DNA of 64,000 bases, taken from contig NZ_CP118164.1 in assembly GCF_028748185.1 (NCBI RefSeq), forward strand, positions 4,923,814-4,987,813, in the 5' to 3' direction. A model generated the notes under the pieces. It had not been told where the DNA came from, made no database searches, and saw only the letters and a program-made list of their open reading frames with translations. How positions within the stretch are numbered: position 1 is the stretch's first letter; every line of letters begins with the position of its first letter. The DNA is from Bremerella sp. P1. Its GTDB lineage: Bacteria > Planctomycetota > Planctomycetia > Pirellulales > Pirellulaceae. Below are positions 25,978 to 33,110 of this stretch, piece after piece. A program made the translations under genes and the position numbers.

Positions 25978-27876
25978 ATGCGAGTTCGAGTGTTGCTGAA
26001 CAAAAGTTGCTGGTCCGCAGTAATTGCGGCTTCAGCTGGACTGACTTTCGCCGGTTGCGGTGGTGGCGAAGCGAATCCACCAGCGGTAAGTATTGAACAA
26101 TCGGGTAGCCCATCGGCATCGGCACCGGCTTCCAATGCGGCTCCGGTCCAGCAGCCGACCGTGGAGGTGACGGCTTCCAACACGGCCGAAGCTCCGGCGA
26201 ATCCAGCAACGGCCGCTCCGACGCAGCGTACGACTCCAGCTCAATTGACTTCCACGCAGCAGCCAAACGGCGGTAACGCCCCGGCCGCAAACATGCCGGC
26301 TCAAGGTGCTGCCGATATGCAGATCAACGCCGGCGGAAACCCTGCCGCTGGTCAGCCGGAACTTCCACCACCGCTCACGGCAGCCGAACTGGCAGCCCAG
26401 ATGGACCTGAACAACGTTCCCGACGGCACACCCACCGAACTGTTGACCTACATGAACAACCTGACGGCGGTTCCTTTTCCTGACAACGCTACCCCTCAGG
26501 AACTGCGACAGTTTGCGACCAAGGTTTACTCCAACGTGATCACGGCTGCCGACAAGCTGCTGGTTGGTCAGGCAGCAAATTCCGAAGAACGCCGCAACGC
26601 GGTTCAGTTCAAATTCAATGCCTACGAAATGCTGATTCAGATCCTTCCGAATCAAGCAGAACAAATTCGCCAGGAACGCATTCAGTTCGCTCAGAACATT
26701 GCTCAGTCGAAAGATCCCGAAGTATCGCGATTTGCTCGTCTGTTCCTGTTCGAGCAGATGCTGGCTCAGTTTGCCGCCGGCGAGCCTTCGCTGTTTCAGC
26801 CTGTGCTGGAAGACTCTCGCTACATTATCGAAGACCCCAATGCGGACATCATGCACTTTGGTGTCGCCGAGAATGCAGCGACCGTGTTTGCTCGTATGGG
26901 GCACACCAACGAAGCGGTCTCGATCTTGACCATGATGAAGAACTCCTTCACGGGTACTAAGGACGAGAAGCTGGCTGCTCGTGCGGCGGAACTGGATGAC
27001 ATGATCATGCAGTACAAGATTCTCGGTACGATGATGGCTGCCGCCAATGGCGATCAAGCTGCTGAGGATCAACTGGTTGCCGCGATTCGAGCCTGGATCG
27101 CAACCAAGCCGAAGGAAGATCTTGAACCTCTGCAGATGCTCTCGACTATCGAAATGCAGATGGAAGATTATCGCAAGATGCAGTTGGCTCGAAAGCTGGC
27201 CAACCTGATGCTCGAGTTCTATGGCAATCACCCTGATCCGCAGGTCGTCGAGTCGGTCAACGTTTCGGTTTCCAATGCAGAAAAACGTACCGGCTTGATT
27301 GCCAAGCCGTTCGTTGTTGAAGGCAACAACCTGAACGGTACGCCTTTTGATTGGAGCCAGTACAAAGGTAAGTGGGTTCTGGTCGACTTCTGGGCGACTT
27401 GGTGTCCCATCTGCATCGAAGAAATGGGCAACATCAAGCAGGTCTATCAGAAGTATCGCGCCAAGGGCTTCGAGGTGGTCAGCATCAACCTGGATGAGGA
27501 CCCACGTGCTCGAAGTGCGTTCTTCCAAAGCAATGCTTTGCCGTGGCCAACGGTGGTCAGTGCCGACCCGAATAGTGTCGGCTTCATGGACCCCAATGCC
27601 CAACGCTGTGGCGTCGAGGCCCTGCCGTTTCTGGTCTTTGTCGGACCTGACGGAACGGTTGTGGAAATCAACCCGCGCGGTGAACGCCTGGAAGAATTGC
27701 TGCAAAGTGTCCTGAACAAGGGAGCTGGCGGTGTCGGATCACTTTCCAATCCGACCGTTGGCGTCATGCAGCAGGTTCCTGGAGCAACGGCTCCTGCCAA
27801 CCGCGGTCAAGTTCAGCCTCCACAACAGGTTCCGGCGACTGCTGAAGCAGACGTAAGCCTGAAGGTTGTCCGCTAA
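25978..27876 (+). CDS. TlpA-like thioredoxin-domain lipoprotein
   Basis: 632 residues from the ATG at 25978. It has a signal peptide with lipobox FAGC and lipid Cys27, then an Ala/Pro/Thr/Gln-rich low-complexity stretch (about 30-130). A helical region of some 320 residues follows, with repeated Ala/Glu/Leu helices like TPR-type repeats. A TlpA/ResA thioredoxin fold comes next, with active site W-C476-P-I-C479 and the cis-Pro-like VEALPFLV. A Gly/Pro/Gln-rich tail ends the protein. It should act in the periplasm as a thiol-disulfide reductase, possibly in cytochrome c or envelope protein maturation. The ORF is open to 25897, but that start would bury the signal peptide. Confidence 0.88.
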   Translation: MRVRVLLNKSCWSAVIAASAGLTFAGCGGGEANPPAVSIEQSGSPSASAPASNAAPVQQPTVEVTASNTAEAPANPATAAPTQRTTPAQLTSTQQPNGGNAPAANMPAQGAADMQINAGGNPAAGQPELPPPLTAAELAAQMDLNNVPDGTPTELLTYMNNLTAVPFPDNATPQELRQFATKVYSNVITAADKLLVGQAANSEERRNAVQFKFNAYEMLIQILPNQAEQIRQERIQFAQNIAQSKDPEVSRFARLFLFEQMLAQFAAGEPSLFQPVLEDSRYIIEDPNADIMHFGVAENAATVFARMGHTNEAVSILTMMKNSFTGTKDEKLAARAAELDDMIMQYKILGTMMAAANGDQAAEDQLVAAIRAWIATKPKEDLEPLQMLSTIEMQMEDYRKMQLARKLANLMLEFYGNHPDPQVVESVNVSVSNAEKRTGLIAKPFVVEGNNLNGTPFDWSQYKGKWVLVDFWATWCPICIEEMGNIKQVYQKYRAKGFEVVSINLDEDPRARSAFFQSNALPWPTVVSADPNSVGFMDPNAQRCGVEALPFLVFVGPDGTVVEINPRGERLEELLQSVLNKGAGGVGSLSNPTVGVMQQVPGATAPANRGQVQPPQQVPATAEADVSLKVVR

Positions 27877-27909
27877 GCGACTAATTCGCGTCCAAAATCG
27901 ATCAACGAA

Positions 27910-27942
27910 AGCCTCGGATCTTGAAGATCCGAGGCTTTTTTC
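27910..27942 (+). terminator. Rho-independent terminator
   Basis: An 11-bp perfect stem (AGCCTCGGATC / GATCCGAGGCT) with loop TTGAA is followed by six T. It lies 34 bases after the TlpA-like gene. Confidence 0.9.
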
Positions 27943-27965
27943 ATGGGGCGTAAGCTACGACACGG

Positions 27966-27996
27966 TTCGAAAGCGACGTGCGTGTCACTCTATAAT
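27966..27996 (+). promoter_or_regulatory. Candidate promoter for the redoxin gene
   Basis: A perfect -10 hexamer TATAAT lies at 27991-27996, with a weak -35 (TTCGAA, 27966-27971, 19-base spacer). It is just downstream of a terminator and 42 bases before the ATG at 28039. Confidence 0.45.
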
Positions 27997-28038
27997 GAAA
28001 GTTGTCCGTTCATATCCTCAAACACAGGAGAGTCTTCC

Positions 28039-28545
28039 ATGTTCGCCAAATGGATTTCCGGTCTCAGTATTCTCGCTATCGCCGTCTTGGCGTCGCCGAT
28101 CATGGCCGACGAATTGAAAGTCGGAGATAAGGCTCCTGCGTTTTCCTTGAGTGGAGAAGGGGCCGACACGATCAACCTGGTCGACTTCAAAGGTAAGAAG
28201 CTCGTCATCACGTTCAACCGCGCCAACTGGTGCCCCTTCTGCATGAAGCAAGTCGTTGATTTGCAGAAGAACTACGATGCCATCAAGGATGCCGGTGCCG
28301 AACTGCTGATCATCTGGCGAGAAGAAGCAACCGGCTCGGATGGCCTCAAGAAGATCCGCGAACGCACCAAAGCGGCCATGCCGTTTGCGTTGGATCTGGA
28401 AGCCCAGAAGACAGGTGCCTACAGCACGGATGGTTTCGATGCATATATCCTCGACGAGGAAGGCAAGATTATCGCCATCCTCGAAGGCACGAAGCCGGAT
28501 CGCGCGTTGGGTGATGAAATCCTCCATGCACTGGGCAAGAAGTAG
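28039..28545 (+). CDS. Exported peroxiredoxin/redoxin-fold protein
   Basis: 168 residues from the ATG at 28039, which follows CAGGAGAG; the frame is open to 27943 but without a ribosome-binding site. A signal peptide (cleavage near MAD-E, residue 23) precedes an AhpC/TSA-Redoxin fold: KVGDKAPAFSL, then NRANWCPFCMKQ with C65-x-x-C68, LDLEAQKTGAYST, and an ILDEEGKIIAILEG strand pair. The WCPFC centre looks like a thioredoxin-type site on a peroxiredoxin-like scaffold. It probably works with the TlpA-like lipoprotein next door in periplasmic thiol chemistry, but a terminator separates the two, so they are expressed independently. Confidence 0.85.
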   Translation: MFAKWISGLSILAIAVLASPIMADELKVGDKAPAFSLSGEGADTINLVDFKGKKLVITFNRANWCPFCMKQVVDLQKNYDAIKDAGAELLIIWREEATGSDGLKKIRERTKAAMPFALDLEAQKTGAYSTDGFDAYILDEEGKIIAILEGTKPDRALGDEILHALGKK

Positions 28546-28562
28546 CCCGCGAGATCTTTTTC

Positions 28563-28597
28563 GGATGGCTGGTAGCGTTTCACGGAACCAGCCATCC
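28563..28597 (+). terminator. Inverted repeat between convergent genes, possible terminator
   Basis: An 11-bp perfect stem (GGATGGCTGGT / ACCAGCCATCC) with a 13-base loop lies 18 bases after the redoxin gene. The U-tract is poor (TTAGC) on the plus strand and absent on the minus strand, so termination efficiency is uncertain. Confidence 0.5.
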
Positions 28598-28656
28598 TTA
28601 GCACTGATCTATCTGATCGCCCAAGTACTGCGTTACGAATCTCCAGCGCCTCAATA

Positions 28657-29622
28657 CTATTGGGCCGCTCGGGGTGGCTCTTTCCCCGGTGGCGGAAGCC
28701 AAGTGACGACTGGGGGCGTGGTTCCCTTGTAGTCGCGGATAGCTAACTCTTGCTTGACATAGTGCTGCGGTCGACGACTTCCTGGTATGCGGAAGTTGTC
28801 TCCTTTTTGCAGAATCGGACGCTTTTCAGGCGATTGTCCGAAGGGCCAGTTGCCCGTCATCTCGACAGCCACCCAGCGATCGGTGCCGTCGTCCGTCTTG
28901 GTCAGAAATTCGGGATAGCAGTGACCCGGTACCCAAACCGTTCTCGCGGGCACATTACCAGCACGGCAGAGGGCGACAAATAGAGTCGTCATTTCTTCGC
29001 AATCACCGCGACCTTCATCCAGAGCAGCAACCGCTCCTTTCATCGGACCGTTCTCGTACGCCACGTTTTCGTGCACAAAGTCGTAGTACGCTTTCACCTG
29101 CTCCCAGGGCGTGACGCTGGGTTTGGCCAATGAATTGGCAACGCCAGTGATCTTTGCGTCGCGACTCTCGACAAAGGGACTAGGTAGCAGATACTTGCGT
29201 TGATCCCGATCCAGATCCTTGCTCGCGGGAAGTATCAGTTGTTGGGGGTCACTCGGAGGGGTAACGCCCTGTCGGGCAACGCGAAACCGGAGCAGTACCT
29301 TGGCAGTATCGCCCGCAGACAGACGCGGAATATCGACGCGTGCCTGACGAGTACCGTCCAGGTCAACGAATCGCAAGTTCGCACCGTTGGGGTGAAGCTC
29401 TTGATGGACAAGCTCGGCCTGTTGGTCTTCCCAGTTCGAAGGAACGGGAAATGTCGCCGTAACGCCCAGTGTTGTCCCGGAGACCTGCAGCGTGAAGCCG
29501 GTCTCGAAGGTATCGCCATCGGTCAATTGCGCGGTCGGCGTTTCGACTGGTCCGAACTGAGCCTGGGCGCTGGCGCAGATGGCCAGCACAATCATCAACG
29601 CATAGGAGAGATACTTAGCCAC
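28657..29622 (-). CDS. Exported transglutaminase-like protein, catalytic Cys present
   Basis: 321 residues from a GTG at 29622; the frame is open to 29694 but that would overlap the upstream gene by 80 bases. The GTG overlaps the upstream stop within GTGGCTAA and starts a clean signal peptide (cleavage after AQA). The first half is strand-rich. The second half is a transglutaminase-like cysteine peptidase fold with the catalytic Cys in GRGDCEEMT and the expected His in WVPGHCYPEF. The C-terminus is Pro-rich. It is a clear paralogue of the gene upstream and probably acts on envelope proteins or peptides. The substrate is unknown. Confidence 0.82.
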   Translation of the reverse strand: MAKYLSYALMIVLAICASAQAQFGPVETPTAQLTDGDTFETGFTLQVSGTTLGVTATFPVPSNWEDQQAELVHQELHPNGANLRFVDLDGTRQARVDIPRLSAGDTAKVLLRFRVARQGVTPPSDPQQLILPASKDLDRDQRKYLLPSPFVESRDAKITGVANSLAKPSVTPWEQVKAYYDFVHENVAYENGPMKGAVAALDEGRGDCEEMTTLFVALCRAGNVPARTVWVPGHCYPEFLTKTDDGTDRWVAVEMTGNWPFGQSPEKRPILQKGDNFRIPGSRRPQHYVKQELAIRDYKGTTPPVVTWLPPPGKEPPRAAQ

Positions 29623-30580
29623 CGAGCACCTCTCGGACGAACTCGACCTTTGGTTTTCCGCCGCCGCGAATGGCTTTGCCGCTGAGTTTTTCATTCACAA
29701 AGCGAACAGGATCTTTTCGACCGGGAACGCGAAAGTTATCTCCCTTTTGAAGAATGACCGGATGGTCAGGCATTTCGCCAAACGCTCGATCTCCCGCAAC
29801 ACGGCACGGATACCAATGGCCTTCCCCTTCCGCGTCTTCTAAGTAGAACTCGGCGTAGCTGGAACTAGGGATCCAAACCGTTCGAGCCGGAATATCGGCG
29901 GCACGGCAAAGGGCGATGAACAATCCAGTGACGTCCTCGAAGTCCCCCTTCTTGTCACGCAGAGCCGTGACGGCGTTGGTTGGTTTCATCGAGGTGAAGG
30001 TAATGTTCTCGCGGACCCAGTCGTAAATCGCTTCGACCTTTTCCCAGTCGGAGTCGATGTCTTCAATGATCGCGTTAGCCTGGCGACGGATCTCACCGTG
30101 GCGAGATTCGATGTAAGGACTCGACCCCAGGTAGCGTCGCATGGCGAGCGGAAGCCGTTTGGGAATCGTCAGGCCGGAGGTGTCTGCGGGAGGTGCGGCC
30201 GAGCGTCGTTCGATCTCGACGGTAATCACCGCGACAGCGGTTTGACCGGGATTAATACGAGGAACGGTGATCATCATTTCCTTGACGGTTCCTTCCACCA
30301 AGCGATAGCCGACTCGACCAATCTCGGGAGAAACCTGTTCATCAGCCAGGCGGACGGTTTGTTCTGGCCAATCGGCTGGAACCGGGATGGTTGCCGTCAG
30401 GCCGCCACAGGGACCACCAACCGCTGCGATTTTGACGCCCACCTGATACTTCGTTGTCTTTGAAGTTCCCAACACAGTGGCCGACTTGGCTTCGTCCGGC
30501 TGGACGTTCTCGAATTGGGCCCATGCCGGTTGGGGGCAAAGGACGCATAGAATGAGCAGGGCAAAGGTTGATCGAAGCAT
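29615..30580 (-). CDS. Exported transglutaminase-like paralogue with catalytic Cys replaced by Phe
   Basis: 321 residues from the ATG at 30580; the frame is open to 30628. It has a signal peptide (MLRSTFALLILCVLCPQPAWA). It shares the full layout of its downstream paralogue: the PVPADWPEQ region, IPKRLPLAMRRYLG, YDWVRENITF, LFIALCRAADIPARTVW and VILQKGDNFRVPG. At the active site GDC is changed to GDF (codon TTC), and the GHCYPEF segment is SSSYAEF, so both Cys and His are missing. It is therefore a predicted pseudoenzyme, perhaps a partner or substrate-binding subunit of the active copy. First gene of the two-gene unit. Confidence 0.8.
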   Translation of the reverse strand: MLRSTFALLILCVLCPQPAWAQFENVQPDEAKSATVLGTSKTTKYQVGVKIAAVGGPCGGLTATIPVPADWPEQTVRLADEQVSPEIGRVGYRLVEGTVKEMMITVPRINPGQTAVAVITVEIERRSAAPPADTSGLTIPKRLPLAMRRYLGSSPYIESRHGEIRRQANAIIEDIDSDWEKVEAIYDWVRENITFTSMKPTNAVTALRDKKGDFEDVTGLFIALCRAADIPARTVWIPSSSYAEFYLEDAEGEGHWYPCRVAGDRAFGEMPDHPVILQKGDNFRVPGRKDPVRFVNEKLSGKAIRGGGKPKVEFVREVLGG

Positions 30581-30847
30581 GAGATTCAGGTGAGGTTGGA
30601 AGATCGAAAGGGGGTTCGTCTCTTCCATGAGAACCGCTAGGCAAGCATTCCTTCTCCCACCGCTCTCTACTCTATCTTAGTCAGGGCGCGCATGGCGGGG
30701 TAATCTGGGGCAGGGATTCCGGAGAGTTGCCTGATTGCCGAGGTGTTCTAAGAACGACAACTGTTCTAACAGTCGTGCGGGTTGGGCGGACTGGCGTAGA
30801 TAAGCCGGGGTCGACGCAGTCGAGTGTCCGAAGAGAGAGTTAGCCAA
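30581..30847. other. Intergenic region upstream of the transglutaminase-like pair, with short inverted repeats
   Basis: This stretch must hold the promoter of the pair on the minus strand. At 30744-30754 is GTTCT-A-AGAAC, and at 30760-30773 is the palindrome ACTGTT-CT-AACAGT. The two also combine as AGAAC-N7-GTTCT. They may be operator half-sites. No conserved ORF is seen. Confidence 0.35.
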
Positions 30848-30892
30848 CAAAAAACCGCCCCAGTATCGAGTAAATCTCGAAACTAGGGCGGC
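30848..30892 (-). terminator. Rho-independent terminator on the minus strand
   Basis: A long interrupted hairpin (CCGCCC / GGGCGG outer arms and CGAG / CTCG inner arms) is followed on the minus strand by seven T. It ends the small lipoprotein gene at 30936-31175. Confidence 0.75.
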
Positions 30893-30935
30893 TAATTGAC
30901 CGTGTTTCCCTTGATGTTACTTCAAGGTGATTCGC

Positions 30936-31175
30936 TTAGCGGGCAGGGGCCGGCAAAACGGTTTCCGGCGATACGATCACGGATGAGCCGTCAGTGTACG
31001 AACCTTCGTACGAAATGGCTGGATCGTAGGTGGTTACCGCAGGGCCGACTGTTTCAACCGGTCCGCAGCAACCATCGTTGCTCGATCGACCGCCGAAAAA
31101 ATTACCCCCGCAGCGGCAACCGGCGGTCGCGGCAAGTAATGCCACGCACGTCAGTAATAGCGTAAAGCGCTTCAT
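30936..31175 (-). CDS. Small Cys/Gly-rich lipoprotein (79 aa)
   Basis: From the ATG at 31175, preceded by GAGGAGAA, it has a lipoprotein signal (MKRFTLLLTCVALLAATAGC) with lipid Cys20. Then comes a short Cys/Gly segment (RCGGNFF, GCCGPVE) and a Tyr/Ser/Val-rich tail with PAISYEGSYTD. I recognise no function. Its composition resembles the larger 25-Cys lipoprotein at 63083-63763. It has its own terminator and is probably a single-gene unit. Confidence 0.7.
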   Translation of the reverse strand: MKRFTLLLTCVALLAATAGCRCGGNFFGGRSSNDGCCGPVETVGPAVTTYDPAISYEGSYTDGSSVIVSPETVLPAPAR

Positions 31176-31392
31176 GGGAGTTCTCCTCATGGGAACGTTG
31201 CGACTGGGGAAATGAACTAAGCACAGGTTTGGCTGCAAAACACTACCCCATAAATAACGATGTGCAACTTCCATATGAGAATTTCCTGCAACATTGAATG
31301 TTGAAAAAAATCATCACATCGCACTTTTTAGATGGTAGAGTTACTGCGATGGATTGCGTGACCGCCAAACTCCCCCCAAGCCAGCAACTTTG

Positions 31393-32400
31393 ATGAACGC
31401 TTACGCTTTGCCCACCCGCCCAATTCGTTTCGGTTTGTTCGCCCTCGTGTTGATGATGGCACTCTGTACCAACCTCTTGGCCGAAATGGCTGGGGTTCGT
31501 GAGTCCATCAATGGCTATCCGTGCGGCTACGCATGCAAAACGCCACGTCCCGGTGATGAGATCTTTCTTGTCTCTACACGCTGCCTGCCGGGAGGTTGTG
31601 GTTGGGAGTTGCCTGTCGAGCAAGTGCAGGTCTCGCAGTATTTGCCCGGTGAAGGCTGGGTTTCCATTGACTGGGAGACCTTTACGCAAACACAATCGCC
31701 GGGTGGGCTAACTAGCGTTTACGTCCATGGAAACTGGATGGATACCTATTGGGCCGAACGTCGCGGGTGGGAGATGTACCACGAAATGACACGGAACCTT
31801 TCGATGGATCAGAAAGTCCGTCACGTGATGTGGTCGTGGCCGACTCAGGAACAACCCAAACCGCTGCAAACTGTGCGTCAACATGCCGTGAGAGCGGACG
31901 ACGATGCCTTCTACCTGGCATCGTATCTGATGACCATTCCTACCGAAGAGCAGGTATCGATCTCGGCATTCAGCCTGGGGTCGCGTGTGGCCTTGGGGGC
32001 GTGTCACTTGATGGCGGGCGGTGCGCTCCGTGGACGGGCCCTGCCTGAACATGAAACGAATGTCCATGGTTACCGCGTCGCGTTGTTTTCAGCCGGTGTG
32101 ACCTATTCAGCAATTTACCCGACCGGACGCAATGGTCAGGCACTCGATGTGATCGATCGCATGTACAGTGCGTTCAATAGTGCGGACAAGATCTTGCGCT
32201 TTTATAAGATGGCAACCCAACGCAAAGGCGATCAGGCCGCGGGATCTATCGGTTTCAGTTTGGCGTACGATCAACGACCCAAGGTCGAGCAGGTCAACGC
32301 GGCCAACGTCCTGGGGAAGGAGCACAGCTGGGACAACGTGGTTTGTGCTTACTGTTTGATGGAGCGGGCACGCGATTACTTACAGTGGAAAGAGATTTAA
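31393..32400 (+). CDS. Putative exported alpha/beta hydrolase
   Basis: 335 residues from the ATG at 31393 (frame open to 31354). It has an N-terminal hydrophobic signal (FGLFALVLMMALCTNLLA). The alpha/beta hydrolase hints are a strand plus oxyanion-type loop (SVYVHGNWMDTYWA) and a nucleophile-elbow-like ISAFSLGSRVA with a candidate catalytic Ser. It ends with a late KEHSWDN segment that could carry the His. A Cys pair pattern near the N-terminus (YPCGYACK and RCLPGGCGW) suggests disulfides. Activity (esterase, lipase or other) cannot be assigned. Confidence 0.68.
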   Translation: MNAYALPTRPIRFGLFALVLMMALCTNLLAEMAGVRESINGYPCGYACKTPRPGDEIFLVSTRCLPGGCGWELPVEQVQVSQYLPGEGWVSIDWETFTQTQSPGGLTSVYVHGNWMDTYWAERRGWEMYHEMTRNLSMDQKVRHVMWSWPTQEQPKPLQTVRQHAVRADDDAFYLASYLMTIPTEEQVSISAFSLGSRVALGACHLMAGGALRGRALPEHETNVHGYRVALFSAGVTYSAIYPTGRNGQALDVIDRMYSAFNSADKILRFYKMATQRKGDQAAGSIGFSLAYDQRPKVEQVNAANVLGKEHSWDNVVCAYCLMERARDYLQWKEI

Positions 32401-32432
32401 CCGCTGGGCAGTTCCGTGCGATGAACGCGCAG

Positions 32433-32469
32433 CAAAACACCGCGCTGCATGGGTGAATGCAACGCGGTG
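32433..32469 (-). terminator. Rho-independent terminator on the minus strand
   Basis: A 12-bp stem with one mismatch (CACCGCG-TGCAT / ATGCA-CGCGGTG) is followed on the minus strand by TTTTGC. It lies just after the small lipoprotein gene at 32502-32744. Confidence 0.65.
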
Positions 32470-32501
32470 CTCCGTGTTGTTTGCCGTCGACTGAACGCGA
32501 C

Positions 32502-32744
32502 TTAGTAGTCGTAGCTGCCTTCGAGAGCGGCTTGTTCCGCCTTGTAGGCCTCCATGGCGTCCGACTCACGTTGCAATTTGAATTCCGGTCCTTCGGAATA
32601 GTACTGAACGTCGTCGCTCATGTAGTAAGGGCTGGGAAGTGTCTGTCCACCGACATCCACTTGGCAACCAGTACCGGCCAGCAGAGCTAGACATCCGAGA
32701 CCGGAGTACAACGTGGTCTGAATCCAGGTGCGTTTGGTTTCCAT
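32502..32744 (-). CDS. Small Tyr-rich lipoprotein (80 aa)
   Basis: From the ATG at 32744, preceded by CCAAGG, it has a lipoprotein signal ending in LLAGTGC. The mature part has PSPYYMSDDVQYYSEGPEF and an acidic helical tail (EAYKAEQAALEGSYDY). I recognise no enzyme. The short Pro-Tyr-Tyr pattern looks like small planctomycete secreted lipoproteins of unknown role. The open frame extends to 32834, but those extra residues lack signal character. Confidence 0.68.
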   Translation of the reverse strand: METKRTWIQTTLYSGLGCLALLAGTGCQVDVGGQTLPSPYYMSDDVQYYSEGPEFKLQRESDAMEAYKAEQAALEGSYDY

Positions 32745-33110
32745 CCTTGGAAGTCTCCACCAGGTCGGCGACAGGTTCGTCCTGAACCAGATCCAATATT
32801 CGCCGCGGGCTGAAAGGGTCGCGTGAATGAACAACGCATGTGATGCGTAAAGTCGTTACATTCGGTATCGACCCTTCGCAGGCGAAACTTTGCATCAAAA
32901 AGTGGAAAAACCCGTACAGGCATCCAAATCAGTTTATTCGGTGCAAATTAACACCACTGTGATAGCACGATCACCCTGGATGGGTTCCTGTCATGCAACC
33001 ATTTTGATTGTTAGGTGCCTAACGTTGTGTCTTTTTCTGTGAACTGTTTGCAAGTGGGGGGTAGAATGGCGTTAACACCACCGTTGACGCAATTCCCAAG
33101 GAGCTTGCCG
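32745..33110. other. Intergenic region between divergent genes
   Basis: 366 bases upstream of the CHAT-like gene and the small lipoprotein gene. A perfect inverted repeat GTTAGG-TG-CCTAAC sits at 33010-33023, about 90 bases before the CHAT-like start, and could be an operator. No promoter pair or RNA gene is recognisable. Confidence 0.35.

Noticed and set aside
26032-27705. Long antisense ORF (557 codons) opposite the TlpA-like gene
   Set aside because: It mirrors a gene with a clear signal peptide and thioredoxin motif, has no ribosome-binding site and no recognisable domain; likely a codon-usage shadow.
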